Assembly: GCF_035984545.1 (NCBI RefSeq) | Contig: NZ_JAXCHP010000001.1 | Location: 3,410,001-3,474,000, forward strand | Reading direction: 5' to 3' | DNA from: Cryobacterium sp. GrIS_2_6 | GTDB lineage: Bacteria; Actinomycetota; Actinomycetes; Actinomycetales; Microbacteriaceae | DNA length: 64,000 nucleotides | Shown here: positions 40,885 through 51,387 of the stretch, piece by piece | Layout: each line of letters begins with the position of its first letter | Position numbering within the stretch: the stretch's first letter is position 1 | Translations under genes and position numbers: made by a program | Notes under the pieces: generated by a model | Database searches by the model: none | Told to the model about the DNA's origin: nothing | What the model saw: the letters and a program-made list of their open reading frames with translations, nothing else

Positions 40885-40996
40885 GGTCGTTTCCTTAACA
40901 GGCTCGGTCGGGGGGGGGTATCCCGTCAACGCTATCCGATCTCCGGCGACGTACGATGGGGCTGGAGTCGAGCGCAGCGGGGCGCGAGGGGGGATC

Positions 40997-41803
40997 GTGG
41001 CAGGACGCACCACCTCACCGGGGCAGACGGTGACCTCGCGCGTGCTCAGCATCCTTGCCGTCTTCGAGTCCAGCCCGTCCGCGCGGACGCTCTCCGAGAT
41101 CTGCGCCGAGAGCGGCCTGCCCCAGAGCACGGTGCACCGCCTGCTCGGCGAGCTCGAGGAATGGGGCGCCGTGCAGCGGGATGCCCGCGGCCGTTACCAG
41201 ATCGGCCTCCGGCTCTGGGAACTCGGCCAGCATGCCGGACGGCAGCTGCGCGACGTCGTGCGCCCGTACCTGCAGGACCTGTTCGGCCTCACACAGGAGA
41301 CCGCCCACTTCGCCATCCGCGACGGCGCGGACGTGCTCTACATCGACCGGGTCTACGGGAGCAGGAGAGTCCCGCAGGCCTCCCGGGTGGGCGGGCGGCT
41401 GCCGATGCACGCGACCGCTGTCGGCCGGGCGATCCTCGCCTTCGAGGCGGGCTGGGTGCGTGATGCAGTGCTGGGCGCGGCGCTCGTGCAGCGCACCCCG
41501 TTCACCAAGGCCGACCCGGAGCAACTCCGCAAGGAACTCGACAAGGTACGCGGCCAGGGCTTCGCCGTTGCCTCCGAGGAGGTGCGGCTCGGATCGTGCT
41601 CGCTCGCCGTGCCGGTGTTCCAGGCCGACGGGCGCATCTTCGGCGGGCTCGGGATCGTGCTGCCCACCTCGCGGGCGCACCAGCTCGAACGCAACCTGCC
41701 CATCCTGCTCGGCACGGCCGAGCGCATCCAGGCGGGGATCGCCCACCTGCCGAAGGCTGCACTGCAACCGGCGGCGCGTGTCCGCAAACCGCAGCAGTCC
41801 TGA
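40997..41803 (+). CDS. IclR-family transcriptional regulator at the cre-like cluster
   Basis: Regulator of 268 residues. The N-terminal helix-turn-helix region is TVTSRVLSILAVFESSPSARTLSEICAESGLPQSTVHRLLGEL. The IclR ligand domain follows (DGADVLYIDRVYG, LPMHATAVGRAILAF, FAVASEEVRLGSCSLAVPVF). The GTG start has GAGGGGGGATC upstream. It is directly before the P450 cluster and probably senses p-cresol or a downstream acid and switches the operon. Two 19-bp direct repeats just before the P450 start are possible binding sites. An MFS gene is divergent from it. Confidence 0.93.
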   Translation: MAGRTTSPGQTVTSRVLSILAVFESSPSARTLSEICAESGLPQSTVHRLLGELEEWGAVQRDARGRYQIGLRLWELGQHAGRQLRDVVRPYLQDLFGLTQETAHFAIRDGADVLYIDRVYGSRRVPQASRVGGRLPMHATAVGRAILAFEAGWVRDAVLGAALVQRTPFTKADPEQLRKELDKVRGQGFAVASEEVRLGSCSLAVPVFQADGRIFGGLGIVLPTSRAHQLERNLPILLGTAERIQAGIAHLPKAALQPAARVRKPQQS

Positions 41804-41895
41804 ACCGGCCTGAACGGGCGCCTCCCCAACCCCACTTCCGCCCAGTGGGACAAGCCCGGCGCTTCCCAGCTCCGGGAGCATTAGATGGAGCCAGA

Positions 41896-41933
41896 TCCCC
41901 GCAGAAGTGGACAGTCCCCGCAGAAGTGGACAG
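41896..41933 (+). repeat. Tandem 19-bp direct repeat before the P450 gene
   Basis: TCCCCGCAGAAGTGGACAG occurs twice with no gap. The second copy ends at the AAGGAG ribosome-binding site, and the P450 GTG starts at 41945. Position and exactness suggest a regulator site, perhaps for the IclR protein upstream. Confidence 0.75.
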
Positions 41934-41944
41934 AAGGAGCACTC

Positions 41945-43321
41945 GTGAACGCTCAGCCCGTGACGGCACAGCCCGCCACCACGCACCCGGCCGCAGCCCA
42001 GCCGGCCCCCGGCCAGCCCGAAGCGGCCCAGCCCGCAGCAGGGCAGTGCCCCGTCGACCACCGCGCGCTCGCCGCGGCCGCCAGCGGCCACCACGGCTAT
42101 TCCCCGTTCGACATGAACGACCCGTTCCCGGCATACGCCGAGCTTCGCGACGAGCAGCCCGTCATGTTCGACGAGCGCATCGGCTACTACGTCGTCTCCC
42201 GCTACGCGGACGTCAAGGCCGTCTTCGACAACTGGGTCACCTTCAGCAGCGAGAACGCCCAGGCCCCCGTGCGGCCGCGCGGAGCCGCCGCGACGAAGAT
42301 CATGGACGACGGCGGCTTCACCGCATACTCCGGCCTCTCGGCCCGTGTTCCTCCAGAGCACACCCGGATGCGCACGATCGTGCAGCAGGAGTTCAGCCCA
42401 CGCCGGTACAAGGCCCTCGAGCCGACCATCCGCGAGAACACCGCACGGCTCCTCACGCAGATGCTCGCGCATCCGGATGCCCGGGGCGATTTCCTGAAGG
42501 ACGTCGCCGTCGACATCCCCACGATCACGATCCTCGGCCTGCTCGGCGTCGGGCCGGAGATGGTCCCGACCTACAAGAAATGGTCGGACTCGCGGGCCGC
42601 GATGACCTGGGGAGACCTGAGCGACGAGGAGCAGATCCCGCACGCGCACAACCTCGTCGACTACTGGACCGAATGCCGGCGCCTGGTCTCCGCCGCCCAC
42701 GAGGCCATCGACGCCGGAACTGCCGGAACCGACCTCGTCACCGACCTCGTGCGCGCCCAGCTGGCCGGCGGCGAGATCTCCGACCACGAGATCGCGTCGG
42801 TCTGCTACAGCCTGCTCTTCGCCGGCCACGAGACCACGACGACGCTCATCTCCAACACGATCCGGATGCTGCTCTGCAACCCCGGCGAGTGGCAGAAGCT
42901 CGTCGAGGACCCCAAACGCGCCGCAGGGGCGATCGACGAGACGCTGCGCTACAGCCCCTCGATCGTCGGCTGGCGGCGCAAGGCCCTCGTCGACACCGAG
43001 ATCGCCGGCACCCCGATACCGAAGGGCGCGAACATCCTGCTGCTGATGGGATCGGCCAACCGGGACCCCAGCGTCTTCGAGGAGCCCGAGGTCTTCGACA
43101 TCGAACGGGCCAACGCCCGCACCCACCTCTCCTTCGGCTTCGGCATCCACTACTGCCTCGGCAACATGCTCGCCAAGCTGCAGGACAAGATCGTCGTCGA
43201 AGAGACCATCCGGGCCGTCCCCGGCCTGAGGATCGTCGATCCCGAAGCGATCGTCTTCGGAGAAAACCTGTCGTTCAGGGCGCCGACGTCGGTTCCCGTC
43301 ACCTGGGAGGCCAACGCCTGA
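41945..43321 (+). CDS. creJ: Cytochrome P450 (CreJ-like)
   Basis: Cytochrome P450 of 458 residues, a soluble bacterial type. The I-helix oxygen motif is LLFAGHETTTT, the K-helix is ETLR, and the heme signature FGFGIHYCLG has the thiolate Cys at about residue 404. It receives electrons from the ferredoxin and reductase encoded downstream. In the cre pathway CreJ oxidises the methyl group of 4-methylphenyl phosphate (phosphorylated p-cresol). An Ala/Pro/Gln-rich leader of about 40 residues precedes the P450 fold. GTG 41945 is chosen because AAGGAG is upstream. The stop overlaps the next ATG by one base. The cre assignment rests on gene context. Confidence 0.9.
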   Translation: MNAQPVTAQPATTHPAAAQPAPGQPEAAQPAAGQCPVDHRALAAAASGHHGYSPFDMNDPFPAYAELRDEQPVMFDERIGYYVVSRYADVKAVFDNWVTFSSENAQAPVRPRGAAATKIMDDGGFTAYSGLSARVPPEHTRMRTIVQQEFSPRRYKALEPTIRENTARLLTQMLAHPDARGDFLKDVAVDIPTITILGLLGVGPEMVPTYKKWSDSRAAMTWGDLSDEEQIPHAHNLVDYWTECRRLVSAAHEAIDAGTAGTDLVTDLVRAQLAGGEISDHEIASVCYSLLFAGHETTTTLISNTIRMLLCNPGEWQKLVEDPKRAAGAIDETLRYSPSIVGWRRKALVDTEIAGTPIPKGANILLLMGSANRDPSVFEEPEVFDIERANARTHLSFGFGIHYCLGNMLAKLQDKIVVEETIRAVPGLRIVDPEAIVFGENLSFRAPTSVPVTWEANA

Positions 43322-44436
43322 TGGAAACCCCAACCCCCGCTGTCACCGCAACACCGGCATCCCACGCCGCATACATCCAGTTCTTCGACGCCGGGCTTCC
43401 GCCGCTGCACGAGCAGCTCGGCGGCAAGTGTGCGTCCCTCGTCGCGCTCACCGCGGCCGGGATGCCGGTTCCCCCCGGCTTCGCCATCACGACGGCCGCA
43501 TACGACGCGTTCATCCGCGAGGCCGGCATCGAGAAGGACATCTACGAGATGCTCGCGAACCTCGATCCCGACGACGTGACCGCCGTCGACCGGGTGTCGG
43601 CCCAGCTGCGCCTCGAGATCACCTCGCGGCCGGTGCCCGCCGAGCTGCACGCCACGACCATCGAGGCATACGAGGCACTGCAGTCGCGCTTCGAGTCCCC
43701 TGTCCCTGTCGCCGTGCGGTCCTCGGCGACGGCAGAGGACCTGCCGGATGCGAGCTTCGCCGGCCAGCAGGACACCTACCTCTGGCTCCTCGGCGTCAAA
43801 GACGTCACCGAGCACATCCGCGCGTGCTGGGCCTCGCTCTACACCTCCCGCGCCATCATCTACCGGCTGAAGAACAAGATCCCCAACGAAGGCCTCTCGA
43901 TGGCCGTCGCGGTGCAGAAGATGGTCAACGCCCGGGTCGCCGGCGTCGCGATCACCATGGACCCGACCAATGGCGACCGCTCCAAGATCGTGATGGAGGC
44001 CTCGTACGGGCTCGGCGAGCTCGTCGTGTCCGGGCAGGTGACGCCGGACAACATCACCGTCGACAAGGTCATGCTCATGGTGGTGAAGCACTCGATCGGC
44101 GACAAGCACGCCGAACTCGTGCCCGACCCCGCCAGCAAGTCCCTCGTCGAACGCGAGGTCACGGCCGAGCGCCGCGGGCGCCTCTGCATCAGCGACACGG
44201 AGATCACCGCGATCGCCGCGATCGCCAAGCGGGCCGAGAAGCACTTCCGGTGCCCCCAGGACATCGAATGGGCCCTCGACCGCGACCTGCCGGACGGGGA
44301 GAACCTTTTGTTGCTGCAGTCTCGCCCCGAGACGGTGTTCTCCGGGGCGGCGTCCGGCTCGATTCCGACGCAGTCCGCCGGGTTCGGCATCGAGAGCATC
44401 ACCCGCTCGCTCATGACGCAGGCCGGCAAGGCCTGA
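43321..44436 (+). CDS. creI: PEP-synthase-like ATP-binding subunit (CreI-like, aryl phosphorylation)
   Basis: Protein of 371 residues corresponding to the N-terminal nucleotide-binding part of PEP synthase or pyruvate phosphate dikinase. Motifs are GGKCASLVALTAAGMPVPPGF, VAVRSSATAEDLPDASFAGQQDTYL, a conserved GLGELVVSGQVTPD and LLLLQSRPET. It lacks the phosphohistidine and PEP domains, which are supplied by the next gene. Its size and split form also resemble the 40-kDa subunit of phenylphosphate synthase. It is predicted to activate the ATP phosphate used to phosphorylate p-cresol. The letter creI follows cluster order from memory and is less certain than the function. Confidence 0.85.
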   Translation: METPTPAVTATPASHAAYIQFFDAGLPPLHEQLGGKCASLVALTAAGMPVPPGFAITTAAYDAFIREAGIEKDIYEMLANLDPDDVTAVDRVSAQLRLEITSRPVPAELHATTIEAYEALQSRFESPVPVAVRSSATAEDLPDASFAGQQDTYLWLLGVKDVTEHIRACWASLYTSRAIIYRLKNKIPNEGLSMAVAVQKMVNARVAGVAITMDPTNGDRSKIVMEASYGLGELVVSGQVTPDNITVDKVMLMVVKHSIGDKHAELVPDPASKSLVEREVTAERRGRLCISDTEITAIAAIAKRAEKHFRCPQDIEWALDRDLPDGENLLLLQSRPETVFSGAASGSIPTQSAGFGIESITRSLMTQAGKA

Positions 44437-44514
44437 TCTCCCGCGCATCCGCTGCGCCTCAGCTTCCCCGCTCGTCCCCTCCACCCGCGTTTACCCACAC
44501 AGAACGGTTGACCC

Positions 44515-46453
<1,939 letters not shown>

Positions 46454-46461
<8 letters not shown>

Positions 46462-47272
46462 GCACGGCGCGGCCGGGGTCTCGCAGAGGACGGTGCTGAT
46501 CACCGGCGCCGCCGGCGGCCTGGGCCGTGCCTTCGCCCTGGGCTTCGCTGCCCAGGGCGACCGGGTGGTCGTCGCCGACGTCAACCTCGAAGGCGCGCGG
46601 GAGACCGTCGCTCTCGTCGAGGAGGCCGGCGGAACCGCCCTCGCCCTCCCGGTCGACGTCACCGACCTCGCCTCGGTCACCCGGCTGGCCGCGGATGCCG
46701 CCGGCTGGGTCCCCGAGGCCCTGCCCGGCGCATCCGCCCCCGGCGCGGTGACACTGGCCCACGCCGGCGTGATCGACGTCGTCATCAACAACGCCGCGAT
46801 CTACGCCACCGTGACCCGTGCCCCCTTCACCGAACTCGACCCCGACGAGTGGGACCGGGTGATGGCCGTCAATCTCAAGGGGCCGTGGCTCGTCACCCGG
46901 GCCTGCACGCCATACCTGCCGGACGGCGGAAAGGTGATCAACCTCTCCTCCGCCACGGTGATGAGCGGATCGACCCAGTGGGCCCACTACGTGGCCTCGA
47001 AGGGCGGCGTCATAGCGCTGACCCGGGTGCTCGCCAAGGAACTCGGCGACCGCAACGTGACGGTCAACGCGATCGCTCCCGGCTTCACCCTGACCGAGGC
47101 CAGCTACGGGCTCATCGCGGGCGCGGAGAGCTACGGCGTCGACCGCGGCTCGCTCAAGCGGGCCTGCGAACCGGAGGACATCGTCGGGACCGCCCTGTTC
47201 CTCGCCGCACCCGGCAGCGCATACATCACCGGCCAGACCCTCGTGGTCGACGGCGGCCGGCAGTTCCTCTGA
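46454..47272 (+). CDS. creG: Short-chain dehydrogenase/reductase (CreG-like alcohol dehydrogenase)
   Basis: NAD(P)-dependent SDR of 272 residues. The cofactor loop is TGAAGGLG near the N-terminus, with DVTD and NNAAIYA following. The catalytic residues are Ser in NLSSATVMSG and the Y-x-x-x-K motif HYVASKGG. The C-terminal region TGQTLVVDGGRQFL is typical. In the cre pathway this step oxidises 4-hydroxybenzyl alcohol to 4-hydroxybenzaldehyde. It overlaps the creH-like gene by 8 bases and is followed by the ferredoxin gene. Confidence 0.9.
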
Positions 47273-47312
47273 CCCACCCGTATCCCAGAGAACCGAACCA
47301 GGAGACCGAGAA

Positions 47313-47633
47313 ATGCCAACCGTGAGCTACGTCGCCTTCGACGGCACAGAGACCATCGTCACCGGATTCGCGGGCGATTCCGTGATGGAGACCGCGGTGC
47401 GCAACGGCGTTCCCGGGATCGTCGCCGAGTGCGGCGGCAGCCTGTCCTGCGCGACCTGCCACGTCTTCCTCTGCGCAGACAGCGCCGGGCTGTTCCCGCC
47501 GAAGCTCGACCTCGAGGACGACATGCTCGACGGGACGGCCATCGATCGGGAGGACAATTCCCGGCTCTCCTGCCAGCTGAAACTGACCGACGACGTGTCC
47601 GTGCACGTGCAGACCCCCGAAACGCAGGTGTGA
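47313..47633 (+). CDS. creF: 2Fe-2S ferredoxin (CreF-like)
   Basis: Ferredoxin of 106 residues of the adrenodoxin/putidaredoxin type. Cluster Cys residues are in ECGGSLSCATCHVF (C-x5-C-x2-C) and SCQLKL near residue 90, so all four are present. It shuttles electrons from the reductase gene product downstream to the P450. The ATG follows an AGGAGACCGAGAA ribosome-binding region. The stop overlaps a GTG that is in frame with the reductase gene. Confidence 0.93.
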   Translation: MPTVSYVAFDGTETIVTGFAGDSVMETAVRNGVPGIVAECGGSLSCATCHVFLCADSAGLFPPKLDLEDDMLDGTAIDREDNSRLSCQLKLTDDVSVHVQTPETQV

Positions 47634-47638
47634 CCGGC

Positions 47639-49015
47639 ATGGGCGACACGACCGCAGCACCCCGGCTGGGCACCCTCATCATCGGCAACTGCCAGGCCGG
47701 GGTGCAGCTCGCCTCGACCCTGCGCGAACTCGGCGACACCGACCCGATCACCCTCGTCGGCGAGGAGCCCCACGCCCCGTACCAGCGGCCGCCGCTCTCC
47801 AAGGCGTTCCTCAAGGGCGAGGCGACCGCTGACTCCCTGGCCTTCCGCACCCACGATTTCTACCGCGAGCATTCCATCGACCTCGTGCCGCGGGAGCGGA
47901 TCTTCCGCATCATCCGGAACGCGGACGGCGGCGTCGCGACGGCAGAGTCCGGCCGCACCTTCGCATTCGCCCGGCTCGCTCTCACCACCGGAGCCGTACC
48001 GCGGACGATCCCGTTCGAGGGCTCCGAGCTCGAGGGCGTCAGCTACCTGCGCACCGCGACGGAAGCGACCGTGCTCGAGCAGCAACTGCGGGAGGCGCGG
48101 AACGTCGTAGTCGTCGGCGGCGGCTTCATCGGCCTCGAGGTCGCAGCGGGGGCCAGGGCCGCCGGCAAGAACGTCACCGTGCTCGAGGCGGCTCCCCGCC
48201 TCGTCGGGAGGGCGGTCTCCGAGCAGACCAGCGAGTTCTACCTTCAGGCGCACCGGCGCCGCGGCATCCGCGTGGTGCTGAACGCGCAGGTCGTGCGGTT
48301 CGTCGGCGAGCACGACCGGGTCACCGGCGTCGAGCTCGGTCCGCGCGACGGCGACGGCTCCGGCGAGATCGTGGCGGCGGACGTCGTGCTGATCGGCGTC
48401 GGGGTCGTGCCGCGCACCGAGCTCGCCGTGCAACTGGGCATCGAGGTCGAGAACGGCATCGTGGTGGACGCCAGGGCCCTCGCCTCCGACGGACTCACCG
48501 TGGCCGCCGGGGACTGCGCGAACATGCCGAACCCGTCGATCGGGGACTTCGGTGTCGGCCGCATCCGCCTCGAAAGCGTGCAGAACGCGGTCGAGCAGGC
48601 CAAGGTGGCCGCGGCCACCCTGCTCGGACTCCCCGCAGAGCACCGGACGGTGCCGTGGTTCTGGTCGGACCAGGCCGACCTCAAACTGCAGATCGCCGGG
48701 CTGAGCGGCGGGCACGACCGGGTCGTTCTGCGCGGCGAGCCGGACTCGGAGAAGTTCTCGGTGCTCTACTACCGGGATGGCCGGCTCATCGCCGCTGACT
48801 GCATCAACAGCCCGCTCGACTTCATGGCCGTGAAGAACGCCCTCCACAGGGGCCTCTCGGTGCCGGCGGATGTCGCGACCGACACCACCGTTCCGCTCAA
48901 GAAACTCTTCGTGGCCGTCGAGACGGCGGATGCCGGGCGTGCGGTGGCTGCGCCGGTGGCCGTTGACCTTGCTCCCCCTGCAGTCCCCGTTCCCGCCGGC
49001 AGTCCGGCCGCTTAG
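47639..49015 (+). CDS. creE: FAD-dependent ferredoxin reductase (CreE-like)
   Basis: Flavoprotein of 458 residues of the putidaredoxin-reductase type. The N-terminal FAD site is LGTLIIGNCQAGVQLASTLRELG, with Cys in place of the usual Gly in GxGxxG. The PYQRPPLSKAFLKG motif follows. The NAD(H) site is VVVVGGGFIGLEVAAGARAAG, and the second FAD motif is VAAGDCANMPN. It passes NAD(P)H electrons to the ferredoxin for the P450. ATG 47639 is used; GTG 47630, overlapping the ferredoxin stop, is an alternative. The C-terminal Ala/Pro-rich tail of about 40 residues is an extension. Confidence 0.92.
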   Translation: MGDTTAAPRLGTLIIGNCQAGVQLASTLRELGDTDPITLVGEEPHAPYQRPPLSKAFLKGEATADSLAFRTHDFYREHSIDLVPRERIFRIIRNADGGVATAESGRTFAFARLALTTGAVPRTIPFEGSELEGVSYLRTATEATVLEQQLREARNVVVVGGGFIGLEVAAGARAAGKNVTVLEAAPRLVGRAVSEQTSEFYLQAHRRRGIRVVLNAQVVRFVGEHDRVTGVELGPRDGDGSGEIVAADVVLIGVGVVPRTELAVQLGIEVENGIVVDARALASDGLTVAAGDCANMPNPSIGDFGVGRIRLESVQNAVEQAKVAAATLLGLPAEHRTVPWFWSDQADLKLQIAGLSGGHDRVVLRGEPDSEKFSVLYYRDGRLIAADCINSPLDFMAVKNALHRGLSVPADVATDTTVPLKKLFVAVETADAGRAVAAPVAVDLAPPAVPVPAGSPAA

Positions 49016-49061
49016 CCCCAGCCTCCGCGCTCCGGCGCCCCAACCTCGAAGTGAGAACGCC

Positions 49062-49706
49062 ATGACACTGCAGACCGACCAGTCCATCGACACCTCGCCC
49101 ATCGCCGTCGCCGCGGACGGCCCGAGCGACCTCGACCCGCTCTGGCGCGCCGTCGAGACCGAGATGCGCACGCGCAGCAATGACATCCACGTGCCGATCT
49201 CCTTCGCATTCGCCGAGCGGCTCTGCGAGGCCTACCCGGAGGCCGACGCCCTCGTCGTTCGGGTGGCCATCCTGCTGCACGACAGCGGCTGGGCCAGGGT
49301 GGACGAGACCAAGATCATCTCGGAGGGCTTCGGCGCGAACTGGCGCCAGGCCCAGATCCGCTACGAGCACGAGCTCAAGGGCTGCATGATCGCGAGGGAG
49401 GTGCTGCCGGGCCTCGGCTACGACGAGGCCTTCATCACTCGGGTCACCGACATCATCGACGGCCACGACACCCGCGTCGAGTCGTACTCGATCGAGGACT
49501 CGCTCGTGCGCGACGCTGACCGGCTCTGGCGCTTCACCCCGGCCGGCATCGCCCTGGCCTCGAGCTGGTTCGGCCAGACGCCGTCGTTCTACTGCAGGCG
49601 CCTGCGGGCCGAGATCCTGCCGGAGCTCATCACCGCTGCCGGACTCGAGATGGCAACGATCGAACTCGACCGGGCAGAGGCGCTGCTGAAGATCGCGGTG
49701 CTCTGA
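49062..49706 (+). CDS. creD: HD-domain phosphohydrolase (CreD-like)
   Basis: Cytoplasmic metal-dependent phosphohydrolase of 214 residues. The HD motif is ILLHDSGWARVDE; other likely metal ligands are RYEHELKG and DIIDGHDTR. In the cre pathway an HD-type phosphatase removes phosphate from the oxidised aryl phosphate to give 4-hydroxybenzyl alcohol, freeing the product for the dehydrogenases. ATG 49062 lies 46 bases after the reductase gene. Its stop overlaps the ATG of the aldehyde dehydrogenase gene by one base. Confidence 0.87.
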   Translation: MTLQTDQSIDTSPIAVAADGPSDLDPLWRAVETEMRTRSNDIHVPISFAFAERLCEAYPEADALVVRVAILLHDSGWARVDETKIISEGFGANWRQAQIRYEHELKGCMIAREVLPGLGYDEAFITRVTDIIDGHDTRVESYSIEDSLVRDADRLWRFTPAGIALASSWFGQTPSFYCRRLRAEILPELITAAGLEMATIELDRAEALLKIAVL

Positions 49707-51259
49707 TGACAGGGCAGACGACCGACGCGGCACCGACGTCGGCGGCCACGGCCACGGCCGCCTGGCTCGCCCAGCCGGCGAGGTTCCCGGCCATGCTGCC
49801 CTATCGGCACACCGACGACCTCTTCATCGACGGCGCCTGGCGTGCGGCGAGCGGAACCGGTCGAACCACCGTGACCAACCCGGCGACGGAAGCGGAGTGG
49901 GGCAGCGTGCCGGTGGCGTCCGCCGCCGACGTCGACCTCGCCCTCGCGGCCGCCCGCCGCGCGTTCGCGCGTGCGGGCGCAGGCGCTGACGGATGGCGCG
50001 GGCTGGCCCCCTCAGTGCGCGCCGGCTACCTGGAACGCCTGGCCGGCGAGATCGAGAAGCGGGCGGTGGCGATCTCGCACACCAACACGTGGGAGAACGG
50101 CTCGCCAGTCGCAGAGACCGGGCGCGCGGCTTCGAATGCTGCAGCGATCTTCCGCTACTTCGCCGGACTGGCCGGCTACGTGGAGACCCCCGACGTGCGC
50201 CCGTTCCCCGACGGATCCGCCGAAACCATCGTGCGGCAGGACCCGGTCGGCGTCTGCGCGCTCATCGCGCCGTGGAACTTCCCGATCAACCTCGTCGTGG
50301 CGAAGCTCGCGCCGGCGCTGATGGCCGGGTGCACCGTCGTGATCAAGCCGGCATCGCCGACGCCGCTGTCGATCCGATTCATCGCGGATGCCGTGGCAGC
50401 GGCAGGCATCCCGGCGGGCGTCGTGAACATCGTCACGGGGGACAGCGCCGTCGGCGACGCCCTCGTGCGGCACCCCGGCGTCGACAAGGTCGCCTTCACC
50501 GGCTCGACCCCGGTCGGGCGGCGAATCGCCGCGGCGTGCGGCGAGCTGCTGCGGCCGGTCACCCTCGAACTCGGCGGCAAGTCCTCCGCGCTCGTTCTGC
50601 CGGACGTCGACCTCACGGCGATGCAGCAGGTCCTGATTCGCAGCTGCATGCGCAACACCGGGCAGACCTGTTACATCTCCACGCGCATCCTCGCGCCGGC
50701 CGGTCGCTACGACGAACTCGTCGACATGGTCACGGCCACGATCCAGGCCGCGCAGCAGGGCGATCCGATGGACCCGGACACCGTCTTCGGGCCCGCCGCG
50801 ACACGGGCGCAGCGCGAAACGGTGCGCGGGTACATCCGCTCCGGCATCGCAGAGGGCGCCAGGGCGACTACGGGCGGTGACGTGCCGAGCGGCTTCGACC
50901 GCGGCTTCTTCGTGAAACCGACCGTGTTCGCCGACGTGACGCCCGGGATGCGGATCGCGCGCGAGGAGATCTTCGGGCCGGTGCTGTCGATCCTGCGCTA
51001 TGACACGCTCGACGAGGCGATCGGCATCGCGAACAACACCGCGTTCGGCCTCGGCGGCACGGTGTTCGGAGCGGATGCCGACGCCGCGTTCGATGCGGCC
51101 GCCCGGATGGACACCGGTTCCGTCGGCCTTGGCTTCTTCGCGTCCAACCACAACGCACCCTTCGCCGGGCGGCACGATTCCGGCCTCGGCGCCGAGTTCG
51201 GACGCGAGGGCCTGCACGCCTACCTGCGCCCGCAGTCCGTGCACCGCCGCATCCGCTAG
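49706..51259 (+). CDS. creC: NAD-dependent aldehyde dehydrogenase (CreC-like)
   Basis: Aldehyde dehydrogenase of 517 residues. The NAD site begins PWNFPINL and contains FTGSTPVGRRI. The general base Glu is in LELGGKSSALV, and the catalytic Cys is in NTGQTCYISTR (about residue 322). In the cre pathway it oxidises 4-hydroxybenzaldehyde to 4-hydroxybenzoate. It is the last gene of the cluster and overlaps the HD gene by one base. A 4-hydroxybenzoate hydroxylase is not in this window. Its N-terminus is extended by about 35 Ala/Thr-rich residues. Confidence 0.93.
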   Translation: MTGQTTDAAPTSAATATAAWLAQPARFPAMLPYRHTDDLFIDGAWRAASGTGRTTVTNPATEAEWGSVPVASAADVDLALAAARRAFARAGAGADGWRGLAPSVRAGYLERLAGEIEKRAVAISHTNTWENGSPVAETGRAASNAAAIFRYFAGLAGYVETPDVRPFPDGSAETIVRQDPVGVCALIAPWNFPINLVVAKLAPALMAGCTVVIKPASPTPLSIRFIADAVAAAGIPAGVVNIVTGDSAVGDALVRHPGVDKVAFTGSTPVGRRIAAACGELLRPVTLELGGKSSALVLPDVDLTAMQQVLIRSCMRNTGQTCYISTRILAPAGRYDELVDMVTATIQAAQQGDPMDPDTVFGPAATRAQRETVRGYIRSGIAEGARATTGGDVPSGFDRGFFVKPTVFADVTPGMRIAREEIFGPVLSILRYDTLDEAIGIANNTAFGLGGTVFGADADAAFDAAARMDTGSVGLGFFASNHNAPFAGRHDSGLGAEFGREGLHAYLRPQSVHRRIR

Positions 51260-51387
51260 CCGGGACTCTCCGGCACCGTCTGGCGCGCCACGTGCGCCGG
51301 TGCGCGCCCGGTGTGCCTGGCGCACAGGGCGCGCGACGGGTGAATCGGGAGCGGTGGTGTCGGTGCGGGCGCGTCGGTGCGGGCGCG
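51260..51387. other. Intergenic region with a short hairpin and direct repeat
   Basis: Between convergent genes. It holds GTGCGCC...GGCGCAC (7-bp stem) and a 14-base direct repeat CGGTGCGGGCGCGT near the end. There is no T tract. It is possibly a weak terminator. Confidence 0.35.

Noticed and set aside
40910..40918. G9 homopolymer as a phase-variation site
   Set aside because: It lies between divergent genes, not in a coding frame, and no promoter spacing could be shown.
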